From positions 1 to 64,000 of the forward strand of contig JADIIX010000007.1 of the NCBI GenBank assembly GCA_027604505.1: a DNA stretch of 64,000 nucleotides, in the 5' to 3' direction. The translations under genes and the position numbers were made by a program. Below the pieces are notes generated by a model, which was given only the letters and a program-made list of their open reading frames with translations, ran no database searches and was not told where the DNA came from. The first letter of the stretch is position 1; every line of letters starts with the position of its first letter. This document shows, piece after piece, positions 33,963 to 45,173 of the stretch. Source of the stretch: Gonapodya sp. JEL0774. Lineage: Eukaryota > Monoblepharomycota > Monoblepharidomycetes > Monoblepharidales > Gonapodyaceae.

Positions 33963-36869
33963 TTAGAACTGAGTTTTGCGATATTTTCCAATGTCCTTGC
34001 GAGCTGCCCCTTCTATCCTGGCTTGCACTCGTTGAGCAAATGTTAATCCAAAATCTTCCATACCAGAATCGGAGCTGGCATCTAATCCCACAATCTTAGT
34101 GTCTACGTGTGGCTCAGCAGATGCCCGACTTGAAACGCCGAACTCTGATTCAGGAAGCTCTGAGACGGCGTCCTCATAGATCGACGACCCCGATGAAACT
34201 TCAAAACATCGGATGGAAGCAGACGAGGTGACTGACCGCGACGTGGCAGTCGATGCAAAGTCAACAGCCTGAAGACGAGCCAAGCCACGGCGAGTGTAGA
34301 CATCCTTAAGAATCCATTTTCGGGACGCACCAATCTCTAGGGGTTTCGGTTTAACGATATCATCAGTGCTCGCTAGCCGAACTAGGCTCTCGTCAATGTG
34401 GAGCATCGAGACAGCCTCAGTCAACATTTTGACAGCTTCGGGCGATTCGGTTTGATCATGGGGTTCATAATTCTCGACGAGATTGTTGCGGATTGGCATG
34501 ACGACATCACACTGCTGAGAGGAGACAGGAGTGAATATTGACTGGAGAGAACTGTGTTGGTTTGACCGAGGGGTCTTCTGAGGAGGTTTCGGTAACTGCA
34601 CCCCAGGTTTCCCGGAGCCTGACACGTCCAATGAAAGCGCCTCAACCCGGGAGCAGACTTCGTCCAACGTTTCCTCGTTTGAGTCCCCTGAGCTGCACTC
34701 TTCTGCAACTGCAATGGCTCGACTGTCTGATCTCCTATCACACTTTCGCGGAGCCGAAGACAAGATCTCAGCTTGCCCCAAGATAACCCGGCGTCTCCGC
34801 ACGGAAGAGTTCTGCTTCACTGGTGAGTTGCCCTTTTGCCTCAAGATTTCTGCTGCAACAATTCGCTGCATGACAATTTGTCGCCGGACCAAATCCCCCC
34901 ACGTGAAGGGCGCTCGACAGCTTGGGCAAGTACCTGATACTGGCAAAAGGGCTGGAGGTAGGACGGGCAGAGGTTTGGCGCTCTTGGGCCCAGAAGGTTT
35001 CGATTTCAAAGACCCCCCTCCAGAATGATCCGCCAGAATCTGAATTGAGGGACCAATCGACTGATGGGAATTGACTACATCTAATCGTGACCATGCTTCG
35101 TTATCGTCCTCGCGCGGCACATGCAGGAACCATTTTGCAAGACAAGGAGAGTGAGCAATGCACGAACACTGAGGATAAAGGGGACACATGATGTAGCCAT
35201 TAGGTGCCTTTTTAGGAATAAAGGAGGGAAGGAGGAAATTCAATGCCACCTTCCGACCCATTTGTTTTCTTGCAATAGGGCGAACCTACCCGCAGGTCAA
35301 CCTCCTCCCAGCATATGGTGCATTCAAAATACCTCCACGATTCCTTTGATCCATTCAACTTGCATCGATATAGCAAATCCTCGAACGCGTCTGCAATGTC
35401 CGATTCGAGGAGGTCTGCCAAGTGTGAGAATGAAAGCGTTGGGGGGTTACGGAGCGCACTAAGGTGAACTGAAAGGAAATACATACCTTGCCTCCGTTTA
35501 CCCTCGTCACCAGTCCACGGCCACGGCCATATCTCGACAGCGTTGCGCAGCTGCTCTCCATTACCTGAACCCACTGCTCCTCCCCATTGACCCAGTTCGA
35601 GCCAGGTACCCCAAGTCACCCTAACATGCCGTGGAAGAGGCCAGCAGCCAGCTTCAGTCCAGAGAGATCCGATCGTCTCAGGCTGTAAGATGTGGATAGC
35701 AAGGGGCCAGCGGGACCACTGAGGGAGGTGGAGGGAGACAGACAGTGCGAGCAACTTCTGGGACAAACTGGAATGCCGATATGTGAAGACAGGGGTGGAG
35801 GTGGGTAGGCCCAATGGCGACAAAACTGAATTGATAGGTTGCTGTTTGAAATGACGCGAAGCTTCTGGATGCTGCCACGCCCATTCGTACTGTTCGGAAG
35901 ATTGGTTGGAGAAGTCGGTCACCCGACTACAAAGATACCCGACATCTAGAAATACCTGTAATGCAGCGTACTTGTTTGGAAATCCATGAACGAAGAGTAA
36001 CATTTCCCTGATCGGAGTACAACTAATTGGGAACACGCAACAGGAGACATCTGCAATGCTCGTGACCAACCATGGTCTCTTCCTCTTAGTCTTTTTGGCA
36101 CCTCCTTCTATTATTCCATTGTGTTGTCGGATGCGGCGGTGAGGATCTGGGGTGGAGCCAATGTACACGTTGTTCCGAGTTTTGAACTCGTGGTGCAGAG
36201 AACGAAGGAGATAGCAAGCGTAGAACGAAGCGGGTGCTGCTAGATACACGAAGTGGTCATGAATATACAGTGCAGCGAACAAAACCCAAAGTGTGGACAT
36301 CGCAGACTTTGCATACCTGACCGAATGTCTGCGGAGGTGGTCGCCCTGTCCCAGTCTTCATTCGTAGCCTCTTCAGATGCGTTGTTTTCATCCACATAAT
36401 TTTCATCTCCAACGCCGTCGTCGGATTCGGATTCCGGCAAGAGAAAGTGCAGTTGCTGTTTTGAAGCGCCCTTTCTCTGAAGAGCCTCAATCGAAGAGCT
36501 CGAGTCCGAATCGGAGTTCGTGGGTTCAGAAAGGGTGGAGAAGCAAGCAGCTGAGCTTTTCGACGAGGCAACGTCTTTACCATCAGGGTGGACAGGATAG
36601 CCGTGACGACGTGCGGCCAAGCGACCATGTCCATCCAATGGCTTGGCTGCACGTCCTCTTACAACTCTGTGATTCTCCTTCTTTCCCGTTTCCGTTTTGC
36701 CGCTCGTTTCCGGCTTCTTCCCCCCGTGACCTCTTCCTCCACCACGTCCTCTTCCATTTCCTCGACATCGACCCCGTCCCCACCATGCGCTCCCCCGCGC
36801 GGGTCGTATCGCTAGATCGGGTAGTGCAGCGATGATTTTGTCAATTTCTGAGTCTGAGTCTGAGACCAT
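33963..36869 (-). CDS. Structure-specific endonuclease subunit SLX1, extended
   Basis: Six exons close in phase to 848 aa: 36317-36869, 36239 down to 36071, 35956-36007, 35487-35889, 35290-35414, 33963-35207. The GIY-YIG nuclease domain (residues ~185-270) reads [30 protein letters not shown], then [12 protein letters not shown] and [11 protein letters not shown]. The C-terminal RING-like zinc domain has [27 protein letters not shown] and [18 protein letters not shown]1 with SLX4 cuts branched DNA such as Holliday junctions. Usual length is 270-420 aa. Here a ~185-residue N-terminus (acidic plus Arg/Gly-rich) is joined in phase across a normal intron, and ~300 residues follow the zinc domain. 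A separate upstream gene is possible but would need a start for SLX1 that I do not see. Confidence 0.9.
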
Positions 36870-37022
36870 CCTCGTAGGCGGTGGGGTTGTGCACATCAAC
36901 AACCAAATGCGAAGATCGCACCATCCAAGGAAGGCGGTTGTTCCTCCCCGCGCCATATATAAAAGGCAACGGACAACATCGAGTTTCGACAAGCTGGTTC
37001 TTTTTCCGTTTTACAAAAGTCC

Positions 37023-40000
37023 CTACTGCTTCACATCCTTCGGAATCTCGCCCTCATCTTCCAACACGAGAATGTGTCTTCCTTCAGATACCTGATCTCC
37101 GACTTTGAAGTTCACTTTTTTCACGACACCGCTGTGAGGGGCACGAAGGACGTGCTACAAGCAGGGATTGTGAGTCACATGCTCCTTCTGCCTAACCTCC
37201 ATTCGATCCTTACCTCCATTTTCATGGCCTCCAACACAACCAATGTTGATCCCTTTTCTATCTTGTCTCCTTCCTTCACGGAAATTGATATGATCCTGCA
37301 CGGCATTGGTGCCTTGACGCTCCCAGCAGCCTCCATCTTGTGTGCGTTTCCCAAATACTCCGGAACGGGTAAGGAGAACTGGTAGCTGTTTCCGTTCACA
37401 AACACCGTCGCTGAGCCCTCGGATTCGCCCTCAGGTATGACAACGGCTGTGCAGGTGAGAATCCGGGAAACTTCGGTGGGGTTTGAGGGCTGGAAGTCCA
37501 GAGTCATCTGAGTGGTGAATGCAGAGACCGCAGTGGAGATTGCAGTTGTGGTTGTGGTTCGTGAAATAATGGTGACTCGGGGCACCACTGTAACCGGCTC
37601 CTTGGAAGACTGATAGAACATCTATAAACACCCAACCGCGTCACATTTTAAAGAGCAAAACGCCAAAATTTGAGACGTCGCCGAACCTTCACAGTGAAGT
37701 CCTCTTGTCCCCCACCGCCAAAGTGGATCTCAGCATGCCCTTTCCTTCTCCCTACATTCTCTAATTCGGGACCCCACCCCATGTCCACTCTCCTGTATCC
37801 AGAATAGTTTACTCCAAATCCTGCATACGCCTTCCACGGATCCTGGTGTCTCTTCTCGGGCAGCGCTCCCTCCGAAGCCAAAATCCCAACTGTAGCTGCA
37901 ACTACATGTTCCATGTCGGGCAACTCGTTGGGAGGAGGGAGTAAGTCGGCCTTATGAGCAGAAATGAACCCAGTATCCAAATCCGCGTCAATAAAACCCG
38001 AGTTCCGGCACAGGCGCCTCAAGAATTCGACATTAGTCCCGGGTCCCACCACCAGTGTTTCTCGTAGGGCATCCTCCATTCGACGTAATGCTTCATCCCG
38101 ATCACGACCCCACGTGACAAGCTTTGCGATCATGGGGTCGTAAAAGACGCCCACCGAGTCTCCCTGCTGCACGCCGGTTTCGACGCGGAGATAGGGATTA
38201 GGTTCAGGGAACTTCAGGTGGAAGAGAGGGCCAGGGGAAGGGTAGAAATTGCTTAAAAGGCGAAGAGTTGTCAAGCGTAGAAAAAATGAACCAACTGCAC
38301 ACCATCAATTTTCTCACTTGTCGGGGTCCTCTGCATATATTCGTGTTTCAAACGCGTGCCCTTTCACTTTGATGTCCTCCTGCAGCATCGGCAATGGGTT
38401 TCCAGATGCAACCTGTGACACAACGCAATGACCAATCATCTCCTCAGCGCTCTTTTCTTCTGTCCTCTGTCAGCAACTCACCTCCAATTGCCACTCTACT
38501 AAATCGGTTCCTGTAATCATTTCAGTTACCGGGTGCTCCACCTGCAGCCTCGTGTTCATTTCCATGAAGTAGTAACGCCAATCATCTTCATTTTCGCTCT
38601 TCAAAGAATCTGCATCCAGGATAAACTCAACAGTACCAGCACCACGGTATCCTACGGCGCGTGCTGCGGCAACAGCTGATGTGCCCATCCGCGCGCGAAG
38701 GGCAGCGGGAAGGCTGGGCTATGGACCGAGACACCAATCTGGAATGTTGAAAACCGGCACGTGAGTACCAACTTCGGGCAATCCCGACTTACAGCAGGCG
38801 CCTCTTCGATAACTTTCTGGTGTCGGCGTTGGACCGAGCAGTCGCGCTCAAAAAGGTGAACGACATTGCCGTGTGAGTCGGCGAAAACCTGCAACTCAAC
38901 ATGCCTGTGCTCACAACCCTTCATTAGAGTCCGTGGAAGCGTGGAAGACAAGTGGAACACCTCACCTTGGCTTTGTCAAATATTTCTCCACTAAAACTCT
39001 GCCATCTCCGAAGCTCCTCTGTGCCTCCCTCATGGCACTCTGAAGTTGTCCGTCAAAGTCTGCCTCGCGCTCAACAATCCGCATCCCTTTACCCCCACCG
39101 CCCTTGACCGCCTTGATAATTACAGGAAAGCCAATCTTTTGAGCAGCTGAAAGTAAGGTTGCGGAGTCCTGATCGTCACCATGGTAGCCCGGTACAACAG
39201 GGACGTCGGCGGCCTCCATGAGGTGTTTCGAGGCGCTGAGGTGCACCGGATTCGGTAAAGAGGCGCATTGAATGAGTTGGTTGAGGTCCCCAAAAATAAT
39301 TTCAGCACCTACGATTTGGAACCCATATCTCTGATTGCGCTCGATGGTGGGCCGATAAAAACAAGTCCAGCCTTTGCGATTGTGTCAGCGAAGTCGGCAT
39401 TCTCACTCAAAAATCCGTATCCCGGATGAATAGCCTAAGTTACATGATAGGGTGGCGGTCATCAGATCCGGAGTAATGTTGCCAGCGCGTCACGGTGGCA
39501 CGTACTTGGGCGCCTGACTTCTTACAGACATCAATGATTCTGTCGGCTCGCAGGTAAGACTCGGCGGATGGAGCAGGCCCGATCAGATAAGCTTCATCAG
39601 CCTGCGAATGGGGATATTCGGCATTACCTTTAACAACAGACGCACTTGCTGTTACGACGCACCAGCTTGACATGCATAGAGTCTTTGTCAGCTTCCGAGT
39701 AAACCGCTACGGTCCTCACACCCAGCCTGCGGCAGGTGCGAATAACCCGACAGGCGATTTCGCCTCGGTTTGCAATGAGAATTTTGGTGAACAGAGACTT
39801 GCGAGTTGTGATTCCGCGAGCGGGCTGTGAGGGCGCACTCCCTGCAGATACTGCGTGAACAGCAAAGGTTAGTGAAGGGGAACAAGACAAAGGACGGTAC
39901 CACTTCCCTACCATGAATGTTCGGCGAAGACGAAAACGGGCGAATTTGACTCGATCGCACGATTCGTGCAGTAGAAACAGATTTCGCGTACTTTGAGCGG

Positions 40001-40227
40001 GTTGTAATGTGTGAATCGTTGAGTGATCGGGTTGGAAGGTGGGATGCCCAACGACTTACCTTTTGAACTGATGATTCCACTCTGGCCAGAGAAACCGTCG
40101 TGGAAAAAGTCACATCTGAGCCACCAGATGCAATCTGCGCTGAATGCGTGTGGGGATGGAAAGGTGAGAGCTTTGAAAGCGCCCGCTTCCCACCGACGGC
40201 GCGAGAGACAATGGTCTGGGAGTTCAT
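37023..40227 (-). CDS. 3-methylcrotonyl-CoA carboxylase subunit alpha, mitochondrial
   Basis: Twelve exons close in phase to 823 aa: 40060-40227, 39912-39990, 39663-39850, 39506-39601, 39313-39434, 38966-39235, 38793-38904, 38482-38718, 38318-38412, 37687-38251, 37214-37621, 37023-37154. Order: presequence; biotin carboxylase ([36 protein letters not shown]-grasp loop [61 protein letters not shown]); middle region; biotinyl domain with EAMKMEH, the Lys being the biotin site. It carboxylates biotin in leucine breakdown with the beta subunit, which is not in this window. Propionyl- or acetyl-CoA carboxylase alpha is less likely given [20 protein letters not shown], which fits MCC best. Confidence 0.93.
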
Positions 40228-41283
40228 TCGCTTAAAGAGGATCCAGGAAGCGTACTGCGAGACAGTCTCCAGAGACTTTGCAGAATAAATCGATACAAAG
40301 TTGGGGGACAGGGTGTTATTCGTGACGGTGGGCGGTGTTGGCCCGCGTTGAAGTCTCCCGCACACTCGCTTGGTGACGTGATAGGTGATGCAACACTTGC
40401 AAACCACCAGCAACGCAGCAGCACAAGAAAAATTTGCATTCCATCGCTATACTCCTACATCACACACTGCCCTTGACTGTTCCTGCAGACGACCTTAGAG
40501 GGTGGTGCCCCGCAGGCGTCCATGAATGCAAAGTTACTTTGGATTTCTGGCGAATATAGTAAGCGTGCATCGATTCAAATAGATGTGCAACATATATTGG
40601 CGCTCTCTAACAGGGGGCCACAAAAGAAAATCCAGTTCAAACAGATGAAATCAAGTCACCCCAGACGCACTGCATTGTGTGCCTGTATCCATCTCAAAAA
40701 CATAAACTGCATCAATCATCAACAGAAACATTCTAACATATTCGTTTGGGCAAATGGCGAGGAATGGCGGGGGTGGGGGAAGAGGCGGGGATGCGGTTGC
40801 CCGCACTGTTGGGGGCGATGACGCTCCGACTCTCAAAACATATAAGTCACTGAAACATTTGCCAGACATCTTGAAGCACGAGGGTAGCCTGCGATCGACA
40901 AGTGCTGGACTCATCCACACAGTACCGCCACACAGCCCCAAAAGTCCTCTGAGTGGTGTCCGTTGCCAAAGAATCTCGGCGATATAGAGAGACATCCTTC
41001 TTTGATGGCTTATTTTCTGGGATTTGATTGCAGACGCCATCCATCTGTCGCTCCTTTCTGTCAAAACACATAAAACGGTGACCCTCTATCTCTTTCTTTG
41101 AATCCACATAAACTCCTCGAGGGTATATCCAAGGTGAACAGCGGCTTTGTGTCCCGATGTTGCCCAGTGTGCAGAGGTATGGTACGTAAAACAGTGGTTA
41201 AAATTATCGGAAATGGAAAAATCGTGGTTGATAGACTTCGCTGAGGCATGCGCCGAAATCTGTGACCCCGCCACACAAATCGC
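40228..41283. other. Intergenic between MCC alpha start and Sfp1-like stop
   Basis: No supported gene. A short G-rich stretch lies near 40760-40810. The left part should hold the MCC alpha promoter; I see no defining motif. Confidence 0.6.
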
Positions 41284-44139
41284 CTAACTTCCTTTCTTGA
41301 CGACCTCTCCCTGGCCCTGACCTTGGCCAGAATTAACCATCTGCTTCCTCAGGTCCTTGAGGTCTGCCCCTTGCTGTCCCACCTTCGCGTGTGCTCCTTC
41401 AGACGCCTGTGTCGCCTGTGCAATCACAGCTGAAGCATCTGCGAACAGTTGCTGCAGATTGGCGACGTTGGAAGCCGAAGCTGGTGCGCTCGAGGCAGGT
41501 GAAGAATGCACATTGGTTGTCGGGGCAGTGCCCGGTTGAGGAGTACCGAGCTGTACAAGAAGTTGCTGCTGCTGCTGAAGGATGGCTGCAGCAGCCTGTG
41601 GATTGCTTTGAAACTGTTGCTGGAAGTGGGCTTGAATTCAAACATTCATATTAGTCCAAACCACGACCGGCAGTGGACACAATAAGTTTGGTGTTCTCTG
41701 AAAACTCACAAAAGAGTTGCGCTGCAGCCTTTTGCAGAGCCACTGCGGTCTGCTGCGATGATTGTGTCGCGCTCTTTCCCTCTCCCATTTTTGTAGACCC
41801 GCCGATTCCGCCCTGCATCGGGAGTTTATTCAAACCTGAAGCAGGCGTGCTCCTCGGAGCCTGTCTGGCACCCATAGCCAAACCTCTTCCTGTGCTCGCA
41901 CTACCCATCCGCACAGTTTGCACTCCCGTAACAGTGCCAGTGACAGAACGTGGAGTGGAAATGGTCGGTGACGAAGTGCGAATGGGAGTATCGTCTCCTG
42001 CGGCAATGCCTGAAGCAGGCAGTGGGACAGGAGCCGGTGGAGGAAGGACGAGGGGGTCGTAGCAGGAGGAAAGATCCCACTTGGGTTTCCCATCCTTGTC
42101 GGTGGTGAGCGGAATTTCGTCGGAATGATGGTGTTCCAAATGGTATTTCTGTCGGTGGCCATGACGGAGAGGTGTAAATGAGACTACACGATGCCAACCA
42201 TCTTCTTCTTAGTTCAACTGCACGTACCAGCCCGTTAAGATTCTTGTAACGTTTCCCGCAGGTCTCGATGCAGCATCGGTACGGTTTGTATATGTCAGGA
42301 ACATTTCGTCCCCGTTTGCCGTTTCGGCCTAACAAGCCGGCCGGAATAGTAGATTTGGTGGGGTCAGGGTGTCCGTGAGCCTAATCCCGGAAGATTGCAT
42401 TGTCAGACGATGCCCCAGAAAAGCTCATCACCAATTCTTACTCACCAAATGATACTTCAGGCCCCCTGGATTCTTGTATACTTTGTCACACCCCGCGTGC
42501 GCACAAATATACTTGCGATCCCCCTTCACCCCCTTCACAATACCACGGCCTTCCATAATGTATTCCTCCTCCTCGCCACTTACCATGTTCCTCCTCACCA
42601 CTCTAGCTGCGTGGCGAATATTAGTACCTCCACCTAGGCCGGTTCCAGGACGCATTGGAGACACGTCGACACCAGACCCGTCTACATCCAGCTCATCCTC
42701 GTCCTCTTCCAACAGTTCCTCTTCATCTTCTTCGTCGAAATCCTCCTCATTATCCTCTTCAATGTCTGAGCGGTTCATCTCGGCATCACGACCAACAGGT
42801 GGTTGACGGCGGGAAGTGCTGGAAATGGAGGTGGGCCCGGACCGGAGACCGCCCCGAGCAACTCCGCGGTTTGAAACAGCCGCCTGCACACCTTGACTAC
42901 TACCATTGATTCTCTTCTTGGGCTTTGGAGTTTCTGCGTCGTCCTCCATCATGAACTCTTCCTCTTCTTCTTCCACGTCCTCCTCGCCTATCTGCCCCGA
43001 AAATGAATCCTCCCATCCTTCCTCCCACCCTTCTTCGAACTCATCATCATCATCCTCTTCATCAACCACTATCCGCGGGCTCCCTGCCCTCCTCCTTTCC
43101 GACCTCCGTGTAGGCACAACTGCAGGCTCCAATTTTACCGTCCGACTCGAATCTCCAAGCAACCCCCCCGCAGCACCAGCTACCCTCTCGGGACTCGGTG
43201 ACGGTACACCTTGCACCAAAGCCGGTGCAATTCCTAGAGGTGGTGATGGCGGCAATTGCTTTACCGAACCTATACCTTCGACGTCATCGTCCTGATTGTC
43301 GTCGGATGCAACGCCACGGGGCGGAGAAACGCTGTGCCGCTGAGAGGCGACGTGCATGTCACTATCAGAGTCTATGTGTGCATCTGAATCGTGGCCAGGC
43401 ACAAGCTGCCCAAGAGTTCGATGGAGAAACCCAGAATTCGAACGTATAGCGTTGGGGTGCTCGTGGTGAGGGTGACGGCTGTGGTGGGAAGGATGGTGCG
43501 ATGAATGTGGGTGCGAGTGTCGACCATGCAATTGGGTCTGGGCGATCGTTGTTGGAACATACGGAGGGACGTGGCGGTCGGGAGGGGAAGGTGTGTGGTG
43601 CAACTCTTCTGGGCTGCTTGGTTGAGACGAGTTCATCGAATAGATGCAAAGTTGTGTGAGTGAATGCCGGTGAGATTGGGTGAAACGCCGTTCACCAAAA
43701 CTCACGTTACATCACCCATCTCCGCTGACCCAAAAAACACCACTCCGTCATCCCCGTCAGTTACCATGGAATCATCGTATCCTTCTCCACCATAAACCTT
43801 CCCTTCATCTAATCCCATGTACATGTCATCCCCATCCAAATCCATTTCCACGTCCATGTCCCACATCCCTGAAGCGGCAGCGATTGGCCCTCCATGACTA
43901 GTTCCCGTTGCACGAGCCAAGGCCGCTGCAACAGGGTTCCCGTCATAGCCGCTTTCCATTTGGTGCTGTTCTTCCCAGTGTGTTACAAGTTCGTGAAGAT
44001 CGTTCAGGACAAGTCCACAACATCGAAAATCACGGCAAAATTCAGCCTCAAAGTGGGGGAGGTCTTTGAAAGAGCCATTGGTCAGAGATCGAGCGAGTTC
44101 GCTAGTCGGAGGGAGGGTAGGTGGGGTTGATAAGACCAT
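41284..44139 (-). CDS. Sfp1/JAZF1-type C2H2 zinc-finger transcription factor
   Basis: Five exons close to 846 aa: 43706-44139, 42446-43613, 42228-42380, 41710-42148, 41284-41630. Two C2H2 fingers of the Sfp1 type are split by introns: YICAHAGCDKVYKNPGGLKY..AHGH and KPYRCCIETCGKRYKNLNG..KYHLEHHH. N-terminal to them lie an atypical FCRDFRCCGLVLNDLHELVTHWEEQH motif, a His-rich run and two long Asp/Glu tracts (42660-42780 and 42950-43080). The C-terminus is Gln-rich and ends in a Gly/Gln segment. In yeasts Sfp1 controls ribosome biogenesis genes and cell size; orthology here rests on finger spacing and the KYKNLNGL motif. Nuclear by family. Confidence 0.88.
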
Positions 44140-44589
44140 TCGAACAGTCCAGGAAAATGGAGCACGACGGAAACGTTTAAAGACGTGAGAAGAATATCAA
44201 AGCGGATAAATAAAGTCCAAATCGCAACACCTCCTTCGGCACATGATATGTTCAATGAGGTGGAAGGCTGCCAAGCCAAACCCGCCAAGACAAACAGCCA
44301 CCCCCAGATTCCATGAAGCGTACTGAGATATAGCAGCCGAGGCAAACAAATCCGACGAGAAGCTCTATCTTTAATTTTAGGATTTCTCCGCGATGTCGGG
44401 AACTGACCCGCATCCGAGATGATAAGCGCCATCCGCGATTCCGCGTAACTCCAGAGAAAGAACCTGGGAACAACACAAGCTTCTGATAGAGAATTGACTT
44501 TGCTCAAGTCCTTCGGCGTATCCGTCCCACGGTTATCGGGAACATTTCTCAGCGCACCCTCTTCTCCACCGCGAGTGACGGTGGTCCTC

Positions 44590-45173
44590 CTACAAATCGC
44601 GAAAGGAAGCATCGTACGGTGTTGATTTGTACATCCGTTTTAAGGTGGGCCTCGAACATAAGGCAACCAACTCGGTGTCGAACATCGGACCCTCAGGCGA
44701 TGAGTGCACTACCCTATGAAAAGCAGCATCTGCCATAGTAGAGGAGCTCCCTTTCTTCTCAGTCCACCATCCCGAAAACGAGCAGCAACCACACTAATAC
44801 CAAACCGGCACTAGTAATTTTCCACTCTCATCGAAACTCACCCGAAAAACTGCTGTCCCGTTGTACTATGCTTATAGCCATTGAAGCTGGTACCAAGAGA
44901 GTTCTTCCAGCTAGAGCCCGCGTTATTCGCAGCTGCATAGTGCCCCAGTGATGTGGCACCAGATCCGGACATTCTGCGGGCATACGACGGATTAGCCGAT
45001 AGTCGGCGAGCACCTGGAAATCTGGCATTAGAGGCGCCGTTCTGTATCTCTACTGCGGCGGATCCCGACGAGAGGGGGACAGTTGTCGCACCAGGAGGAA
45101 GTGGGTACTGGTAGGGTGGAGTTGAGTAGAATTGATGGTGGGAGAAAGCAGATGCAGTCACTGTAGCGGACAT
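44590..45173 (-). CDS. Small hypothetical protein
   Basis: Two exons close in phase to 162 aa: 44842-45173 and 44590-44746, with a 95-nt intron (GTGAGT...GGGAG). The first exon is Ser/Tyr/Pro-rich (MSATVTASAFSHHQFYSTPP), with a basic RRLSANPSYARRMS patch. The second ends EGPMFDTELVALCSRPTL then KRMYKSTPYDASFRDL. No family recognised. Reading coherence across the intron supports a real gene. It lies upstream of, and on the same strand as, the Sfp1-like gene. Confidence 0.5.

Noticed and set aside
36240-36317. Separate gene upstream of SLX1 ending at MTTSCI
   Set aside because: The frame reads into an intron with clean GTATGC and CTAG borders, and splicing joins it in phase to the GIY-YIG domain. 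Kept as one gene with this caveat.
44082-44612. Minus-strand 176-codon open frame between the Sfp1-like gene and the small gene
   Set aside because: It overlaps the coding start of the Sfp1-like gene in another frame and has no domain.
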